Positions 1 to 8,592 of a stretch of 64,000 nt of DNA are shown here, piece after piece. The stretch is taken from the NCBI RefSeq assembly GCF_900177675.1, contig NZ_FXWM01000001.1, positions 1,745,001 to 1,809,000 of the forward strand, in the 5' to 3' direction. The stretch comes from Bacillus sp. OV166 (lineage in GTDB: Bacteria; Bacillota; Bacilli; Bacillales; Cytobacillaceae). The notes under the pieces are model-generated. The model had not been told where the DNA came from. It searched no databases and was given only the letters and a program-made list of their open reading frames with translations. The position numbers and the translations under genes are program-made. Position 1 is the first letter of the stretch; each line of letters starts with the position of its first letter.

Positions 1-774
1 TGCCGTTTTATGTTTGTTCAAAAATGTCCGTAGAACTTGGTTAAATTCATCTTTCGCCTCTAACTTTACAATATGGCCAGTATTCCTGAAAATAACAAAT
101 TCTGAATGGCGAATTTGTTTATGCATCATGCATTGAATCCATATAGGGGTTACGGAATCATACTGCCCGCCAATAATTAAGGTTGGAACTTTTATCTTAG
201 GGAGTAAAGTTAAATTATTTACTTTTAGACATGCCTCCATTGCTTTAAAGAAAAATTCTTTGTTAGGCTTGTAAAATTTTGAAAAGTTTTCGAGATTTTC
301 CTTTGACCAAGAATAGAGGCAGACCTTTGCTGAACTTTCTGTTATAGCCTCGAGAGCTTTATTTTCTGCACGTAATTTCCTGAATTTTATAAAAAGTTTG
401 CCTAGTTCTCTTGGAGCATAATGTAAAGTGCTTACAAGCATTAAGGAACGGCACATTTCAGGTGCTTGACGATATATTTCTTGCGCTACCACTCCACCCA
501 TAGACAATCCACAAATGTGTGCGCTTTCAAATCCAAGCCCTTTCACTAAACTGATTACATCACGAGCAAAGTTTTCTATCGATATCTCCCCAGGTGAAAT
601 ATACTCTCCATGTCCGCGTAAATCAGGGATAATTAAGTCGAACTGGTTAGCGAATTCAAACTGATGTGACCAACCCTCCTTCACCTCACCAAGACCGTGA
701 ATAAAGACTAACGGCTCACCGGCGCCAAGACGCAAATAAGGAATCTCGGAGTAACTATTGAATATTTTACTCAA
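1..774 (-). CDS. alpha/beta hydrolase (partial, C-terminus cut by window edge)
   Basis: Alpha/beta-hydrolase fold enzyme. An oxyanion segment HGLGEVKEGW lies near the N-terminus and the nucleophile elbow is GLSMGG; the substrate is unknown. The reading frame is open from 774 to base 1 (258 codons). Its last visible residues (KLEAKDEF...) align with the C-terminus of the paralogue at 30217-31005, so only a few residues are missing. I chose TTG at 774 because AGGAGGAA lies 6 bases upstream and no in-frame ATG fits. The paralogue sits inside the PHA cluster, and both copies share an upstream motif, so a role linked to PHA or acyl-ester turnover is inferred only. Confidence 0.85.
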   Translation of the reverse strand, partial: MSKIFNSYSEIPYLRLGAGEPLVFIHGLGEVKEGWSHQFEFANQFDLIIPDLRGHGEYISPGEISIENFARDVISLVKGLGFESAHICGLSMGGVVAQEIYRQAPEMCRSLMLVSTLHYAPRELGKLFIKFRKLRAENKALEAITESSAKVCLYSWSKENLENFSKFYKPNKEFFFKAMEACLKVNNLTLLPKIKVPTLIIGGQYDSVTPIWIQCMMHKQIRHSEFVIFRNTGHIVKLEAKDEFNQVLRTFLNKHKTA

Positions 775-1108
775 CCTACATTCCTCCTAGTTGTTTTATA
801 CAACTTATGTTCCCAATATTTGAACGGTGTATACATAAATACTTCTGATTATTTTATTATATAATTGCTTGTGGGAAAATATTACATATGGGTGTAATAC
901 ACATATAAAGGTACACGTAGTCTTTTTATCCTTTAAAGTGAGAAAACAAGAGGAAGGAATGCAGATGGTAACTAAAATGAAAAAATGTTGTCAGGTTTAA
1001 AGGAGTAAAGTTTTTAGCTAAAATGAATCCTGTAAGGGAGAAAAACTAGGCTGCTTTGAGTTATGATAGATGGATAAGAGGATTTTAAGTGAAAATGAGG
1101 TTTCGCTC
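775..1108. other. intergenic region upstream of desK
   Basis: This 334-base interval lies between the divergent hydrolase and desK. It holds the inverted-repeat motif at 881-898. It also holds a 13-codon frame with a good ribosome site (AGGAAGG before ATG at 960), which I do not call a gene. No desaturase gene (des) is present here, although des precedes desKR in B. subtilis. Confidence 0.5.
881..898. promoter_or_regulatory. candidate PhaQ-type operator, copy A
   Basis: The motif is ATTAC-N8-GTAAT, a perfect 5+5 inverted repeat. The surrounding 35 bases (877-911) match 27 of 35 positions of the phaQ promoter region at 31097-31131. Both copies sit about 100 bases upstream of paralogous, leftward alpha/beta hydrolase genes. 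A PadR-family repressor (PhaQ) is the obvious candidate because phaQ itself lies just downstream of copy B. This is inference from sequence sharing only. Confidence 0.45.
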
Positions 1109-2248
1109 ATGATAAAAAAGTATATGACATTTCAAAAAAATAATGGTATTGCACCGTATATTTGGACGATTCTTGGTATATTGCCGTTTTACTTTATTTT
1201 TCAATCACCTTCCACAATTGAAATTGTTGTAGGTATTTTACTCACGCTGCTATTCTTTATCTTTTACCGAATTGCGTTTATTTCAAAAGGCTGGCCTGTT
1301 TATCTATGGACGTTGATCTTGATCGGTATTTCGATCACTGCGAACAGCCTTTTCAATTATGTTTATTTTGCTTTTTTTCTTGCATACTTTATCGGCAATA
1401 TTAAAGATAGGATAGCCTTTTTGACCTTGTATTTTATTCATTTGTTTAGTACGTCGGTATCAATTAACTTCAGTATCGTTATGCATGAAAAATTATTTCT
1501 ACAGCAATTGCCCTTTGTAATCATTATCTGGATTAGTGTTATCCTTCTCCCGTTTAGCATCCATAACCGGAAGGAGAGAGGGCAGCTTGAAGAAAAGCTA
1601 GTGGATGCGAATAAACGGATTTCGGAACTAGTCAAAATAGAAGAGCGGCAGCGGATTGCCCGGGACCTTCATGATACACTCGGTCAAAAGCTTTCACTCA
1701 TTGGATTGAAGTCAGATTTGGCACGAAAGTTAATCTCGAAAGATCCTGATCAGGCTCGGAATGAATTGAAGGATGTTCAGCAAACAGCTCGGACGGCATT
1801 AAGTGAAGTTAGAAAAATGGTTTCTTCGATGCGTGGGATCCGCTTAAAGGACGAAATCCTCCGTGTTGAACAAATCCTAAACGCTGCCCAAATAAATTTT
1901 GTGCGTGTAGGGGATTTTACACCATCAAATGTCTCGCTGTTAACGGAGAATATCTTAAGCATGTGTTTGAAAGAGGCCGTAAATAATGTCGTTAAACATA
2001 GTGAAGCTAAGTCATGTTCCATATCGATGGAACAAACGTTGAAGGAATTGGTAATAAGAGTTCAGGATGATGGTATCTTTAAGGGAGAGAAGGAAAAGTT
2101 AGCAGAAGGTCATGGGCTGATAGGCATGAAAGAACGGCTGGAATTTATTAATGGCAGTCTAGACATTTTGACAAAAGAGGGAACAACATTAATCATAAGT
2201 GTACCAAATGATGTCAAACCTGGCTTGGATAAGGAGGATAAAAAATGA
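1109..2248 (+). CDS. desK: membrane thermosensor histidine kinase DesK
   Basis: Sensor kinase that reads membrane fluidity and phosphorylates DesR. The N-terminal ~150 residues form several membrane spans. A linker follows, then the HisKA_3 motif ERQRIARDLHDT with the phospho-acceptor at His188, the position I recall for B. subtilis DesK. The C-terminal ATPase domain has N- and G-boxes (KEAVNNVVKH, GHGLIGM). I start at ATG 1109 rather than 1070: the protein then begins MIKKYMTFQK, like known DesK, and GAGG lies 8 bases upstream. The gene overlaps desR by 4 bases. No des gene lies upstream, so the regulated desaturase must be elsewhere if present. Confidence 0.93.
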   Translation: MIKKYMTFQKNNGIAPYIWTILGILPFYFIFQSPSTIEIVVGILLTLLFFIFYRIAFISKGWPVYLWTLILIGISITANSLFNYVYFAFFLAYFIGNIKDRIAFLTLYFIHLFSTSVSINFSIVMHEKLFLQQLPFVIIIWISVILLPFSIHNRKERGQLEEKLVDANKRISELVKIEERQRIARDLHDTLGQKLSLIGLKSDLARKLISKDPDQARNELKDVQQTARTALSEVRKMVSSMRGIRLKDEILRVEQILNAAQINFVRVGDFTPSNVSLLTENILSMCLKEAVNNVVKHSEAKSCSISMEQTLKELVIRVQDDGIFKGEKEKLAEGHGLIGMKERLEFINGSLDILTKEGTTLIISVPNDVKPGLDKEDKK

Positions 2249-2844
2249 TTAAAATCGTTATTGCTGAAGACCAGCAAATGCTTTTAGGAGCCTTTGGTTC
2301 ATTACTAAATTTAGAAGATGACATGGAAGTTGTTGGAAAGGCCTCAAACGGAGAAGAGGCCGTTGCGCTGGTGAAAAAGTTTCAACCTGATGTCTGTATT
2401 ATGGATATTGAAATGCCTGGCAAGAGCGGACTGGAGGCGGCTGAAGAGTTGAAGGGTCTTGGCTGTAAAGTTATCATTTTAACCACCTTTGCCCGGACAG
2501 GTTACTTCCAACGGGCATTAAAAGCAGGTGTGAGCGGCTATTTGTTGAAGGATAGTCCTAGTGAAGAGTTGGCTAACTCCATCCGAAGTGTGATGTCAGG
2601 AAAACGAATTTATGCGCCAGAATTAATGGACGATGTATATGGAGAAGAAAACCCGTTAACTGACCGGGAAAAAGAGGTGCTAGAGCTTGTAGCTGACGGA
2701 AAAAACACGAAAGAAATCGCGGAAGAACTTAGCATCAAAACAGGAACTGTTAGAAATTACATCTCGATCATCCTCGACAAACTTGAAGTTAAAAATAGAA
2801 TCGAAGCAATTACTCAATCTAAAGAAAAAGGCTGGTTCAAATAA
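2245..2844 (+). CDS. desR: response regulator DesR
   Basis: NarL/LuxR-class response regulator paired with DesK, known in B. subtilis to activate a fatty-acid desaturase gene on cold shock. The receiver domain spans residues 1-120 with acceptor Asp54 in IMDIEMPG and Lys in LLKDSPS. The C-terminal HTH includes PLTDREKEVLELVADG and TVRNYI. Its length of 199 aa equals the family norm. The start overlaps the desK stop (ATGA), with GGAGG upstream, so the two are translationally coupled. A strong terminator follows directly, making desKR the end of the transcript. Confidence 0.95.
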   Translation: MIKIVIAEDQQMLLGAFGSLLNLEDDMEVVGKASNGEEAVALVKKFQPDVCIMDIEMPGKSGLEAAEELKGLGCKVIILTTFARTGYFQRALKAGVSGYLLKDSPSEELANSIRSVMSGKRIYAPELMDDVYGEENPLTDREKEVLELVADGKNTKEIAEELSIKTGTVRNYISIILDKLEVKNRIEAITQSKEKGWFK

Positions 2845-2890
2845 AGAGTGTTTTTACGGTGTCAGGCACCGTTAAAACACTCTTTTTTTT
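2845..2890 (+). terminator. desKR terminator with nested GGTGTCAGGCACC hairpin
   Basis: A long stem, GAGTGTTTT paired with AAAACACTC, encloses ACGGTG-tcagg-CACCGT and is followed by eight T. The inner hairpin (2858-2870) is the same 13-base motif found at 5451 and 9407. Confidence 0.9.
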
Positions 2891-3079
2891 CGCATTATCT
2901 AAGTAGGTCAGAAACTTGGGGAAATGTAAATCCTAAATAAATGATTAAATTTTTCTTGAATTATAATCAGGTGACAATCCTCTATTAAGGTTGCAAATAA
3001 GTTTTATTTTTTTGAAAAGTGTAGTTTACTATAATAGAAAGTAAGTAAAGGAAGTTTATTACAGAAAGGGATTGATTTT

Positions 3080-4315
3080 ATGATGGGAGAATCAATAAAA
3101 GATGAGATAGATGGCAGCAAGGTAATGCCCCGCTCCCAACGGTTATGGATGGCTGTTATCCTCGGTACGTTAGCAGCATTCGGTCCCTTGTCGATTGATA
3201 TGTATTTACCTGCTCTACCTGAGTTAGCAAAAGATTTTCACTCAAATCCGTCACTGGTTCAATTTAGTTTAACCTTTTTCTTGCTGGGATTAGCTTTTGG
3301 TCAGCTGTTTTCTGGTCCACTCAGTGATGTTTATGGGCGTCGTAAGCCGTTGCTTATTGGATTGATCACTTATTTTGTTGTTTCACTATTATGTGTGTTT
3401 AGTCCCTCGATTTGGACATTTATTATTTTACGATTAATTCAAGGGCTCGCAGGTTCCGCTGGAATTGTTATTTCACGGGCGGTTGTTCGGGATTTATATT
3501 CAGGTTCAGAATTAACCAAATTCTTTGCGTTGCTTGCATTGGTTAATGGCCTCGCTCCGATTCTAGCACCTGTGGTGGGTGCACAGTTCTTAAAAATTGT
3601 ACCTTGGCAAGGTATATTTATCGTCTTAAGTATAATCGGATTGCTGATGTCCTTTGTTGTATTTTTCTGGCTTCCAGAAACACATCCTGAAGAAAAAAGG
3701 GCTGCAGGAGGGTTGAAAAATACATTTATTACCTTTAAAAACCTCATTCTGGATCGAAGTTTCATGGGATATGCATTAGTACAAGGACTTGTTTTTGCTG
3801 CTATGTTTGCTTATATTTCAGGCTCACCTTTTGTGGTGCAGAATATATATGGCGCCTCTGCGCAAATGTTTAGTCTGATCTTTGCTATAAATGGAATTGG
3901 AATCATGATTGCTAGTCAAACGACAGGAAGATTGGCTGGTCGAATACACGAGTCAAAGCTGTTCGTTTTTGGAATCGGGATGTCTTTTTTGGGTGGAATT
4001 ATACTACTGCTTCTTTTGATTTTACATGCTGACTTACTATTTGTCTTACTGCCACTATTCTTTGTGGTAACCAGTGTCGGGGTTGTTAATACGGCAGGAT
4101 TTTCCCTTGCTATGCAAAAACAAGGTAAGTCAGCAGGCAGTGCATCTGCTCTTCTAGGAGTCATGTCGCTTTCCTTTGGAGGAATTGTTGCTCCCCTTGT
4201 GGGATTAGGAGGAGAACATACAGCGATACCAATGGGAATTGTCATCTCTTCTGCTGGTGGGGGAGCGGTCCTTTTATACATGTTTCTTGTCCATACCAGA
4301 AACCAAACAAATTGA
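3080..4315 (+). CDS. MFS multidrug efflux transporter, Bcr/CflA family
   Basis: Twelve-span major-facilitator proton antiporter of the drug:H+ antiporter DHA1 group. Seen: signature GPLSIDMYLPALPEL in the first span, the loop 2-3 motif GPLSDVYGRRKPLL, and a GSAGIVISRAVVRDL stretch typical of Bcr/CflA proteins. Its 411 aa is a normal length. Two adjacent ATG codons (3080, 3083) follow AAAGGG; either may be used. The gene appears monocistronic and ends in a hairpin shared with the convergent hydrolase. Substrate is unknown; chloramphenicol, bicyclomycin or sulfonamide export is typical of the family. Confidence 0.9.
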   Translation: MMGESIKDEIDGSKVMPRSQRLWMAVILGTLAAFGPLSIDMYLPALPELAKDFHSNPSLVQFSLTFFLLGLAFGQLFSGPLSDVYGRRKPLLIGLITYFVVSLLCVFSPSIWTFIILRLIQGLAGSAGIVISRAVVRDLYSGSELTKFFALLALVNGLAPILAPVVGAQFLKIVPWQGIFIVLSIIGLLMSFVVFFWLPETHPEEKRAAGGLKNTFITFKNLILDRSFMGYALVQGLVFAAMFAYISGSPFVVQNIYGASAQMFSLIFAINGIGIMIASQTTGRLAGRIHESKLFVFGIGMSFLGGIILLLLLILHADLLFVLLPLFFVVTSVGVVNTAGFSLAMQKQGKSAGSASALLGVMSLSFGGIVAPLVGLGGEHTAIPMGIVISSAGGGAVLLYMFLVHTRNQTN

Positions 4316-4357
4316 GGTTACAAAGGTAAGTAAATTTCGGCTTCATATTCTACTGTA

Positions 4358-4388
4358 AAAACGGCAGCTACGCTTCAGCTGCCGTTTT
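4358..4388. terminator. bidirectional terminator
   Basis: A perfect 12-base stem, AAAACGGCAGCT / AGCTGCCGTTTT, has a 7-base loop and T-runs on both strands. It serves the efflux gene and the convergent hydrolase, whose last codons lie inside the stem. Confidence 0.9.
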
Positions 4389-5216
4389 GTAATTATCAAT
4401 AAAGCCTTTAATATATTCAAATACTTCCAAAGGGCGCTCTTCTGGAAGGGCATGGCCAGTATCTTTTAACACAATCAACTCAGAGTTGGTTAGGTCTTGA
4501 TTTAGCTTTTCTCCTACATTAAGCGGCATCGATTTATCATGATCCCCCCAAAGTAATAAACAAGGTGTTTTGATTTGGTTTAGGATCTCAACGGGCAAGT
4601 CCCCCTCACGGTCACGAATCATTCTTGTAAGCGCGACGAAAATCTCATCTTCTAAAAAAGGCTGTAAGTACCCATTTATCATTTCTTCGTTGATAATGGC
4701 ATGGTTAAATAGTGCGTCTTGAAGATTCTTTTTTACACCAGTCCGTGCAAACCAATATTTTACGAAGAGATGGAAATAGGGAAGGTAGCTAGTCAAGATT
4801 AAGGGCAATTTAGAGCGTTTAAGATAAGCTGAACTGCAGAGTAGAATGGCTGTGTCTGCTAGCTCTGGCATCATATGAAGGATATTTAATACAATTTGCC
4901 CACCCATGGAATGACCAATAAAGGTCATTTTTTTTAACCCCAAAGACTCCGTAAGTTTTATGACAGTTTGGGCTAAATTCTTGTAGGAATAGACATAACG
5001 GTTACATTTCGCACTTTTCCCAAATGGGGGAAGATCAACGGATAGTACCTGGTAGTCTTTCTTCAATAATGAGATCAAATGGCGAAATGTGAAGGTTGAA
5101 GAAAGGAACCCATGTAATAATACAAACGTTTTTTCCGATGTATGATTTGGATAAAATTCATAATATACATTAATGTTATTAACTGGTCGATAACCTGATA
5201 AGACTGTTTGTTCCAT
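4368..5216 (-). CDS. alpha/beta hydrolase
   Basis: Alpha/beta-hydrolase, 282 aa, probably cytoplasmic. Seen: HG oxyanion segment (LLHGFLSS), nucleophile elbow GHSMGG, acidic residue in LLWGDHDK and catalytic His in DTGHALPEE, so the full triad is present. ATG 5216 follows GGTGAGGG. It is only distantly similar to the hydrolases at 1-774 and 30217-31005. Esterase, lipase or haloperoxidase-like members share this layout, so substrate cannot be stated. It is monocistronic and convergent with the efflux gene. Confidence 0.88.
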   Translation of the reverse strand: MEQTVLSGYRPVNNINVYYEFYPNHTSEKTFVLLHGFLSSTFTFRHLISLLKKDYQVLSVDLPPFGKSAKCNRYVYSYKNLAQTVIKLTESLGLKKMTFIGHSMGGQIVLNILHMMPELADTAILLCSSAYLKRSKLPLILTSYLPYFHLFVKYWFARTGVKKNLQDALFNHAIINEEMINGYLQPFLEDEIFVALTRMIRDREGDLPVEILNQIKTPCLLLWGDHDKSMPLNVGEKLNQDLTNSELIVLKDTGHALPEERPLEVFEYIKGFIDNYKTAAEA

Positions 5217-5450
5217 CTAAATCCCTCACCTGCTCCGTCAATAAAATAGATGAGTATAATGTTCCCCAAAAATCGATACATACACAAAAAAAATCTGCAG
5301 ATAGCAAAACAGCCCAAACATAGTTCTAAAATAAAAATTTCCAAAAAGTTAGCACAAAAAACCTATACAAATCTGATAATACTTAATAAAAATGGATATT
5401 TTTGGTGTGCGTCCATCCGTCGTGGACAAATGAGGAAAGTGTCTTTTTGC

Positions 5451-5463
5451 GGTGCCTGACACC
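5451..5463. repeat. GGTGCCTGACACC dispersed repeat, copy 2
   Basis: An exact reverse complement of the motif in the desKR terminator (2858-2870), found again at 9407-9419. It can fold as GGTG-cctga-CACC. Confidence 0.7.
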
Positions 5464-5523
5464 AGCTTTTTGTGTTTTTGATCATTTGGTAAAAATTTTT
5501 TTTAGATTTTTGAAATAAAGTGT

Positions 5524-5552
5524 TTGAATTTTTAGAAAACTCCTTGTATAAT
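5524..5552 (+). promoter_or_regulatory. sigma-A type promoter of the IDEAL gene
   Basis: The -35 TTGAAT (5524-5529), a 17-base spacer and the -10 TATAAT (5547-5552) lie 27 bases before the start codon. Confidence 0.75.
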
Positions 5553-5579
5553 TAGAAAAAACGTAAGGAGTTGATTTCC

Positions 5580-5774
5580 ATGGAAAAGAAATTACTTAAT
5601 TCACCACAACATTCGGATGAGAATACAGATGCTGTAGTTGCTGAGATGTTTCTAAACAATGCCCTGCTAGAGTTTAAGAGGGAGAAAATCCGCAAGGAAA
5701 TCGACCAAACATTAGAACATGGGGATAAAGAATTATTCCTAAGGTTAACAGAAGAGCTAAAGAAAATTTCTTAA
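5580..5774 (+). CDS. IDEAL-domain small protein
   Basis: A 64-residue soluble protein. Residues ~20-62 (AEMFLNNALLEFKREK..., then IDQTLEHGD and LRLTEEL) fit the IDEAL domain, a short helical module found in Bacillus proteins such as YpiB. ATG 5580 is preferred over the upstream TTG because AAGGAG lies 9 bases before it. It has its own promoter and a bidirectional terminator, so it is a single-gene unit. Molecular role is unknown; the family is thought to mediate protein contacts. Confidence 0.85.
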   Translation: MEKKLLNSPQHSDENTDAVVAEMFLNNALLEFKREKIRKEIDQTLEHGDKELFLRLTEELKKIS

Positions 5775-5806
5775 ATCATTTACTAACTAATCCTATTACT
5801 ATTAAA

Positions 5807-5845
5807 AAAGAAGCCCTATCCAACCATTGGATGGGCTTCTTTCTG
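5807..5845. terminator. bidirectional terminator
   Basis: The stem AAGAAGCCC-TATCCA / TGGAT-GGGCTTCTT carries T-runs on both strands. It lies between the IDEAL gene and the convergent exported-repeat gene. Confidence 0.85.
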
Positions 5846-5853
5846 TTTTCAGC

Positions 5854-6255
5854 TCAGCTATTATCCTCATCGGCCTTGTTATCGTCATCACCGCTATGTC
5901 TGTTTTGATGAGCACCGTCATCGGCCTTGTTATCGTCATCACCGCTGTGTCTGTTTTGATGAGCACCGTCATCGGCCTTGTTATCGTCATCACCGCTGTG
6001 TCTGTTTTGATGAGCGCCGTCATCGGCAGTTGTAATGTCACTACTGCTATTATCATCAGCTTTTACTTTTATCACTGTTTGACCATGTTCTGTTTCAATT
6101 TCTACCTTTTTCTCATTCACCTTTGATCCTATCTTTTTGTCATCCTGATGAATCGAGTCATCCACTCGAGTATCCTTTTTTGAAGCTCCCACAGCCACTG
6201 CTCCACCAAAAATAAGCAACCCTGATAATGCACCAACAATAAGTTTGTTTTTCAT
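5854..6255 (-). CDS. exported acidic protein with tandem 17-residue repeats
   Basis: A 133-aa protein of unknown function. Residues 1-24 form a signal peptide (MKNKLIVGALSGLLIFGG...). A charged region follows, then three near-identical 17-residue units (ADDGAHQNRHSGDDDNK). The tail is strongly acidic with regular His, suggesting cation binding outside the membrane (inference). AGGAGG precedes ATG 6255. It points the same way as the PepSY gene and the two-component genes upstream, whose regulon it may belong to. The repeat creates long open frames on the other strand that I regard as artefacts. Confidence 0.75.
   Translation of the reverse strand: MKNKLIVGALSGLLIFGGAVAVGASKKDTRVDDSIHQDDKKIGSKVNEKKVEIETEHGQTVIKVKADDNSSSDITTADDGAHQNRHSGDDDNKADDGAHQNRHSGDDDNKADDGAHQNRHSGDDDNKADEDNS
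5881..6027. repeat. 51-bp tandem repeat, about 3 copies, in-frame
   Basis: Units start at 5881, 5932 and 5983 and differ at one or two bases. Because 51 is a multiple of 3, copy-number change would keep the reading frame of the exported protein. There are no spacers, so this is not a CRISPR array. Confidence 0.9.
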
Positions 6256-6385
6256 TAATAATTCCTCCTTTGTATTTGTTTCTATACTTCTAGAATATCC
6301 AGTGAAGATTAGAGCAAATAGAGGAGAAACATTAGAAATTAATGAGAATAATTGTAAGTGAAAATATACTGCTCTGTTTGATTAA

Positions 6386-7168
6386 TTAGTCATCGTCTTC
6401 TTTTTTATCATCCTTGCTACGATTTCTCGAGTCATCATTATTATCATTATCTTTGTTATCATCGTCCCATGTAACAGACATAACATTGCCTGTTATTGCA
6501 TGAATTTGCACGATTGCTTCTCTGTCATCCTTAGTTTCTATTTCTACCAGGTAGTAGGTTTGTTCGCCTTTCGTCTCAAGCCAAATATGATTAACAGTCC
6601 CATTCACTTGCTTTTTAGCAATTTCCCGCGCCTCTGCCTCAGTAAGTCTTTTAGGGGATTCATTGATCGTTGAAGTGGTCGAAGAAAGGATTTTACCTGT
6701 AACGGCATGTACTGTTAGTGTAGTTTGTTTATTTCCTTCTTTTACAAGCGCCTTATAAATCGTCCCGCTATCGCTTTCTATTTTTTCAAATGATGTAATG
6801 GTTCCATTTGCAACAGCTAAGATGATTTTTTTAATTTCATCCTCAGAAAGAAGTGTAGCAGGAGGTTGATTAGCAGGAGGAGAGTTGGTTCCTTTTTTGA
6901 TAAACGATAAGATTTTACCACTGATAGCATCGAGTTTAATACTATAAAGATTTTCTTCTTTTTCTAATTCTATATGAAATTGCCCGTCAGCTAGTTTTAT
7001 TTGTGTAACAGTTCCCTGATAGCGATCTTGGACAAGATTTTTTGCTTCCTGCTTTGATAAAATTTCAGCGGAGACGTTGTTAGGTCCAAATTTTTGCCAA
7101 CTAAAAAAAAGTAGGTAAATAAATAGTAGAAAGCTTATCAAAATCCAGATCCATGTTTTTTTCTTCAT
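6386..7168 (-). CDS. membrane-anchored triple-PepSY protein (YkoI/YkoJ-like)
   Basis: A 260-aa protein with one N-terminal membrane anchor (residues ~5-25) and three extracytoplasmic PepSY repeats (roughly 38-90, 105-160 and 175-230), each ending in an ITG/AISG/AVTG-K or N turn. An acidic Asp/Asn-rich tail closes the protein. PepSY domains are associated with protease inhibition or cell-surface sensing. In B. subtilis PepSY genes ykoI and ykoJ neighbour the ykoGH two-component pair, and the same arrangement is seen here. Function in signalling is inferred from this context. Confidence 0.85.
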   Translation of the reverse strand: MKKKTWIWILISFLLFIYLLFFSWQKFGPNNVSAEILSKQEAKNLVQDRYQGTVTQIKLADGQFHIELEKEENLYSIKLDAISGKILSFIKKGTNSPPANQPPATLLSEDEIKKIILAVANGTITSFEKIESDSGTIYKALVKEGNKQTTLTVHAVTGKILSSTTSTINESPKRLTEAEAREIAKKQVNGTVNHIWLETKGEQTYYLVEIETKDDREAIVQIHAITGNVMSVTWDDDNKDNDNNDDSRNRSKDDKKEDDD

Positions 7169-7237
7169 TTTTTCACCTCACCACGTATAAGTACATTTAT
7201 TTTCTAATATAAAGATTAGAAATTACTGAGAAATGGA

Positions 7238-8592
7238 TTAATTTTTATCAGTTTTTAAAAAAAGAGTTGCCGTGGTTCCAACCCCTTCTTCACTTTCAAG
7301 ATGAATCCTGATACCAATGGCATCTGCAATTTCCTTTGCCAATGATAAGCCAAGCCCTGAACCGCCTTTTTTTCTATTTCTAGCTTTATCAACCCTATAA
7401 AACCGATCAAAGACCTTTGTCAGCTCATCATTATCGATGCCAATTCCTTTGTCAGCTACTTTGATAAAAGCCTCATCGTGCAATATTCCAGTAGTGACTG
7501 TAATAACTTCATCACTGTATTTCCTTGCATTATCAAGAAAGATATACAGCAACTGCTTTAGTTTTTTTTCATCTGTAACAACAGATATCTGGGGACTATT
7601 TTTCGCATGAAAATAAATTTCTCTTTGATATCCACTTCGAAAAGCATTAACTGTTTCCTGCAAAAATTCGGCAAGATTAAGCACTGCTATCTGAATATTC
7701 CACTGCTCATGATGCTTTGCCAAGAGTAACAGCTGCTCGGTCATTTCTTTCATGTGGATTGCCTCTGAATGAATAGCTTCAATTGATTCGGAAAAAAGCT
7801 CTGGTTCTGTTAAACCTCTCCGTTTTAAAAGACTTGCATAGCTTTCAATAATTGTTAAAGGTGTTTTAAATTCATGGGATGCGTTTGAAACAAACTGTTT
7901 TTGTTTTTCGTAATTTGTTTCCAGCAAATCAATCATATGGTTAAAGGTCTCGCCCATTTGAAAAAGTTCATCCTTAGATTTTCCCTCAAAAGTTAGTCGT
8001 TTAAAGCGGCCGCTTTGTCTAATTTCTTTCATTGTTTTAATCATTGATGTAACTGGATTGGTAATCAACTTACTCAGAATTCGGCTAGAAACAACCACAG
8101 GAATTAACGCAAGAAATGTTACCAAAATTAAGACAAGACGAAGGATATTTAAATTATCAGTTGCTGTTTTAATACTTTTTGTGACTTGAAGATTAGCAAC
8201 ATTCCCATCTAGTAAAATAATTGGCATTGATTCAAAGGTATAGGTCCTTTTTTGAAAAACAATGAAAGTACTAACTTCTCCTTGATTAAACTGTGCTTTT
8301 CTTTCAATTAAATTTTGCTCTGTAGGGCTTGTGACTGTAGATAATGGGCTGTCATCGGAAGTGACAAACTGAATCATTCCATTGATGGGTGCGTAAGAGC
8401 GTAAAAGTTCAGCTTCAGAAACGGAACCTAGTGATTTACCGATATCATTTGTGGTTTTTTCCATTTCCTTTGCGGAAGTATTTAGCTCGCTATCTAGAAT
8501 TAATTTGCTGAAGGTAAAATAAACAGCATTAAGATTAAAAGAGTGGCAAATAAGACAGTTGTATACAAGTTTATTTTATTACTCAGCTTCAT
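7238..8592 (-). pseudogene. YkoH-like sensor histidine kinase, frameshifted in the first membrane span
   Basis: The uninterrupted part (7238-8464, 408 codons) holds an extracytoplasmic segment, a second membrane span, HAMP, the HisKA box FVSNASHEFKTPL and the ATPase boxes DNARKY, DKGIGID and GGSGLGLSL. The natural start is ATG 8592, which overlaps the regulator's TGA. It reads MKLSNKINLYTTV... through the first membrane span, then meets a stop. Restoring one base near 8524-8525 joins it in frame to VYFTFSKLILDSELNTS and the rest, giving about 452 aa, a normal kinase length. So a 1-base deletion, or a sequencing error, separates the first membrane span from the enzyme. Confidence 0.8.

Larger units (their letters stand above)
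5217..5579. other. intergenic region with repeat hairpins and promoter
   Basis: This 363-base gap contains a small stem (GTCCA / TGGAC, 5412-5426), the 13-base repeat at 5451-5463 and the promoter of the next gene. The short open frames here lack ribosome sites and are not called. Confidence 0.6.

Noticed and set aside
960..1001. 13-codon frame with a good ribosome site upstream of desK
   Set aside because: Too short to support; kept only as a note because AGGAAGG precedes it.
5250..5459. 69-codon frame upstream of the IDEAL gene
   Set aside because: No ribosome site, AT-rich composition, and it overlaps the dispersed repeat.
5881..6027. Regular repeat resembling a CRISPR array
   Set aside because: Units are directly adjacent with no unique spacers, are coding, and no cas genes are nearby.
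5802..6126. Long open frames on both strands across the 51-bp repeat
   Set aside because: They arise because a 51-base repeat without stops is open in several frames; only the minus-strand frame has a signal peptide and ribosome site.
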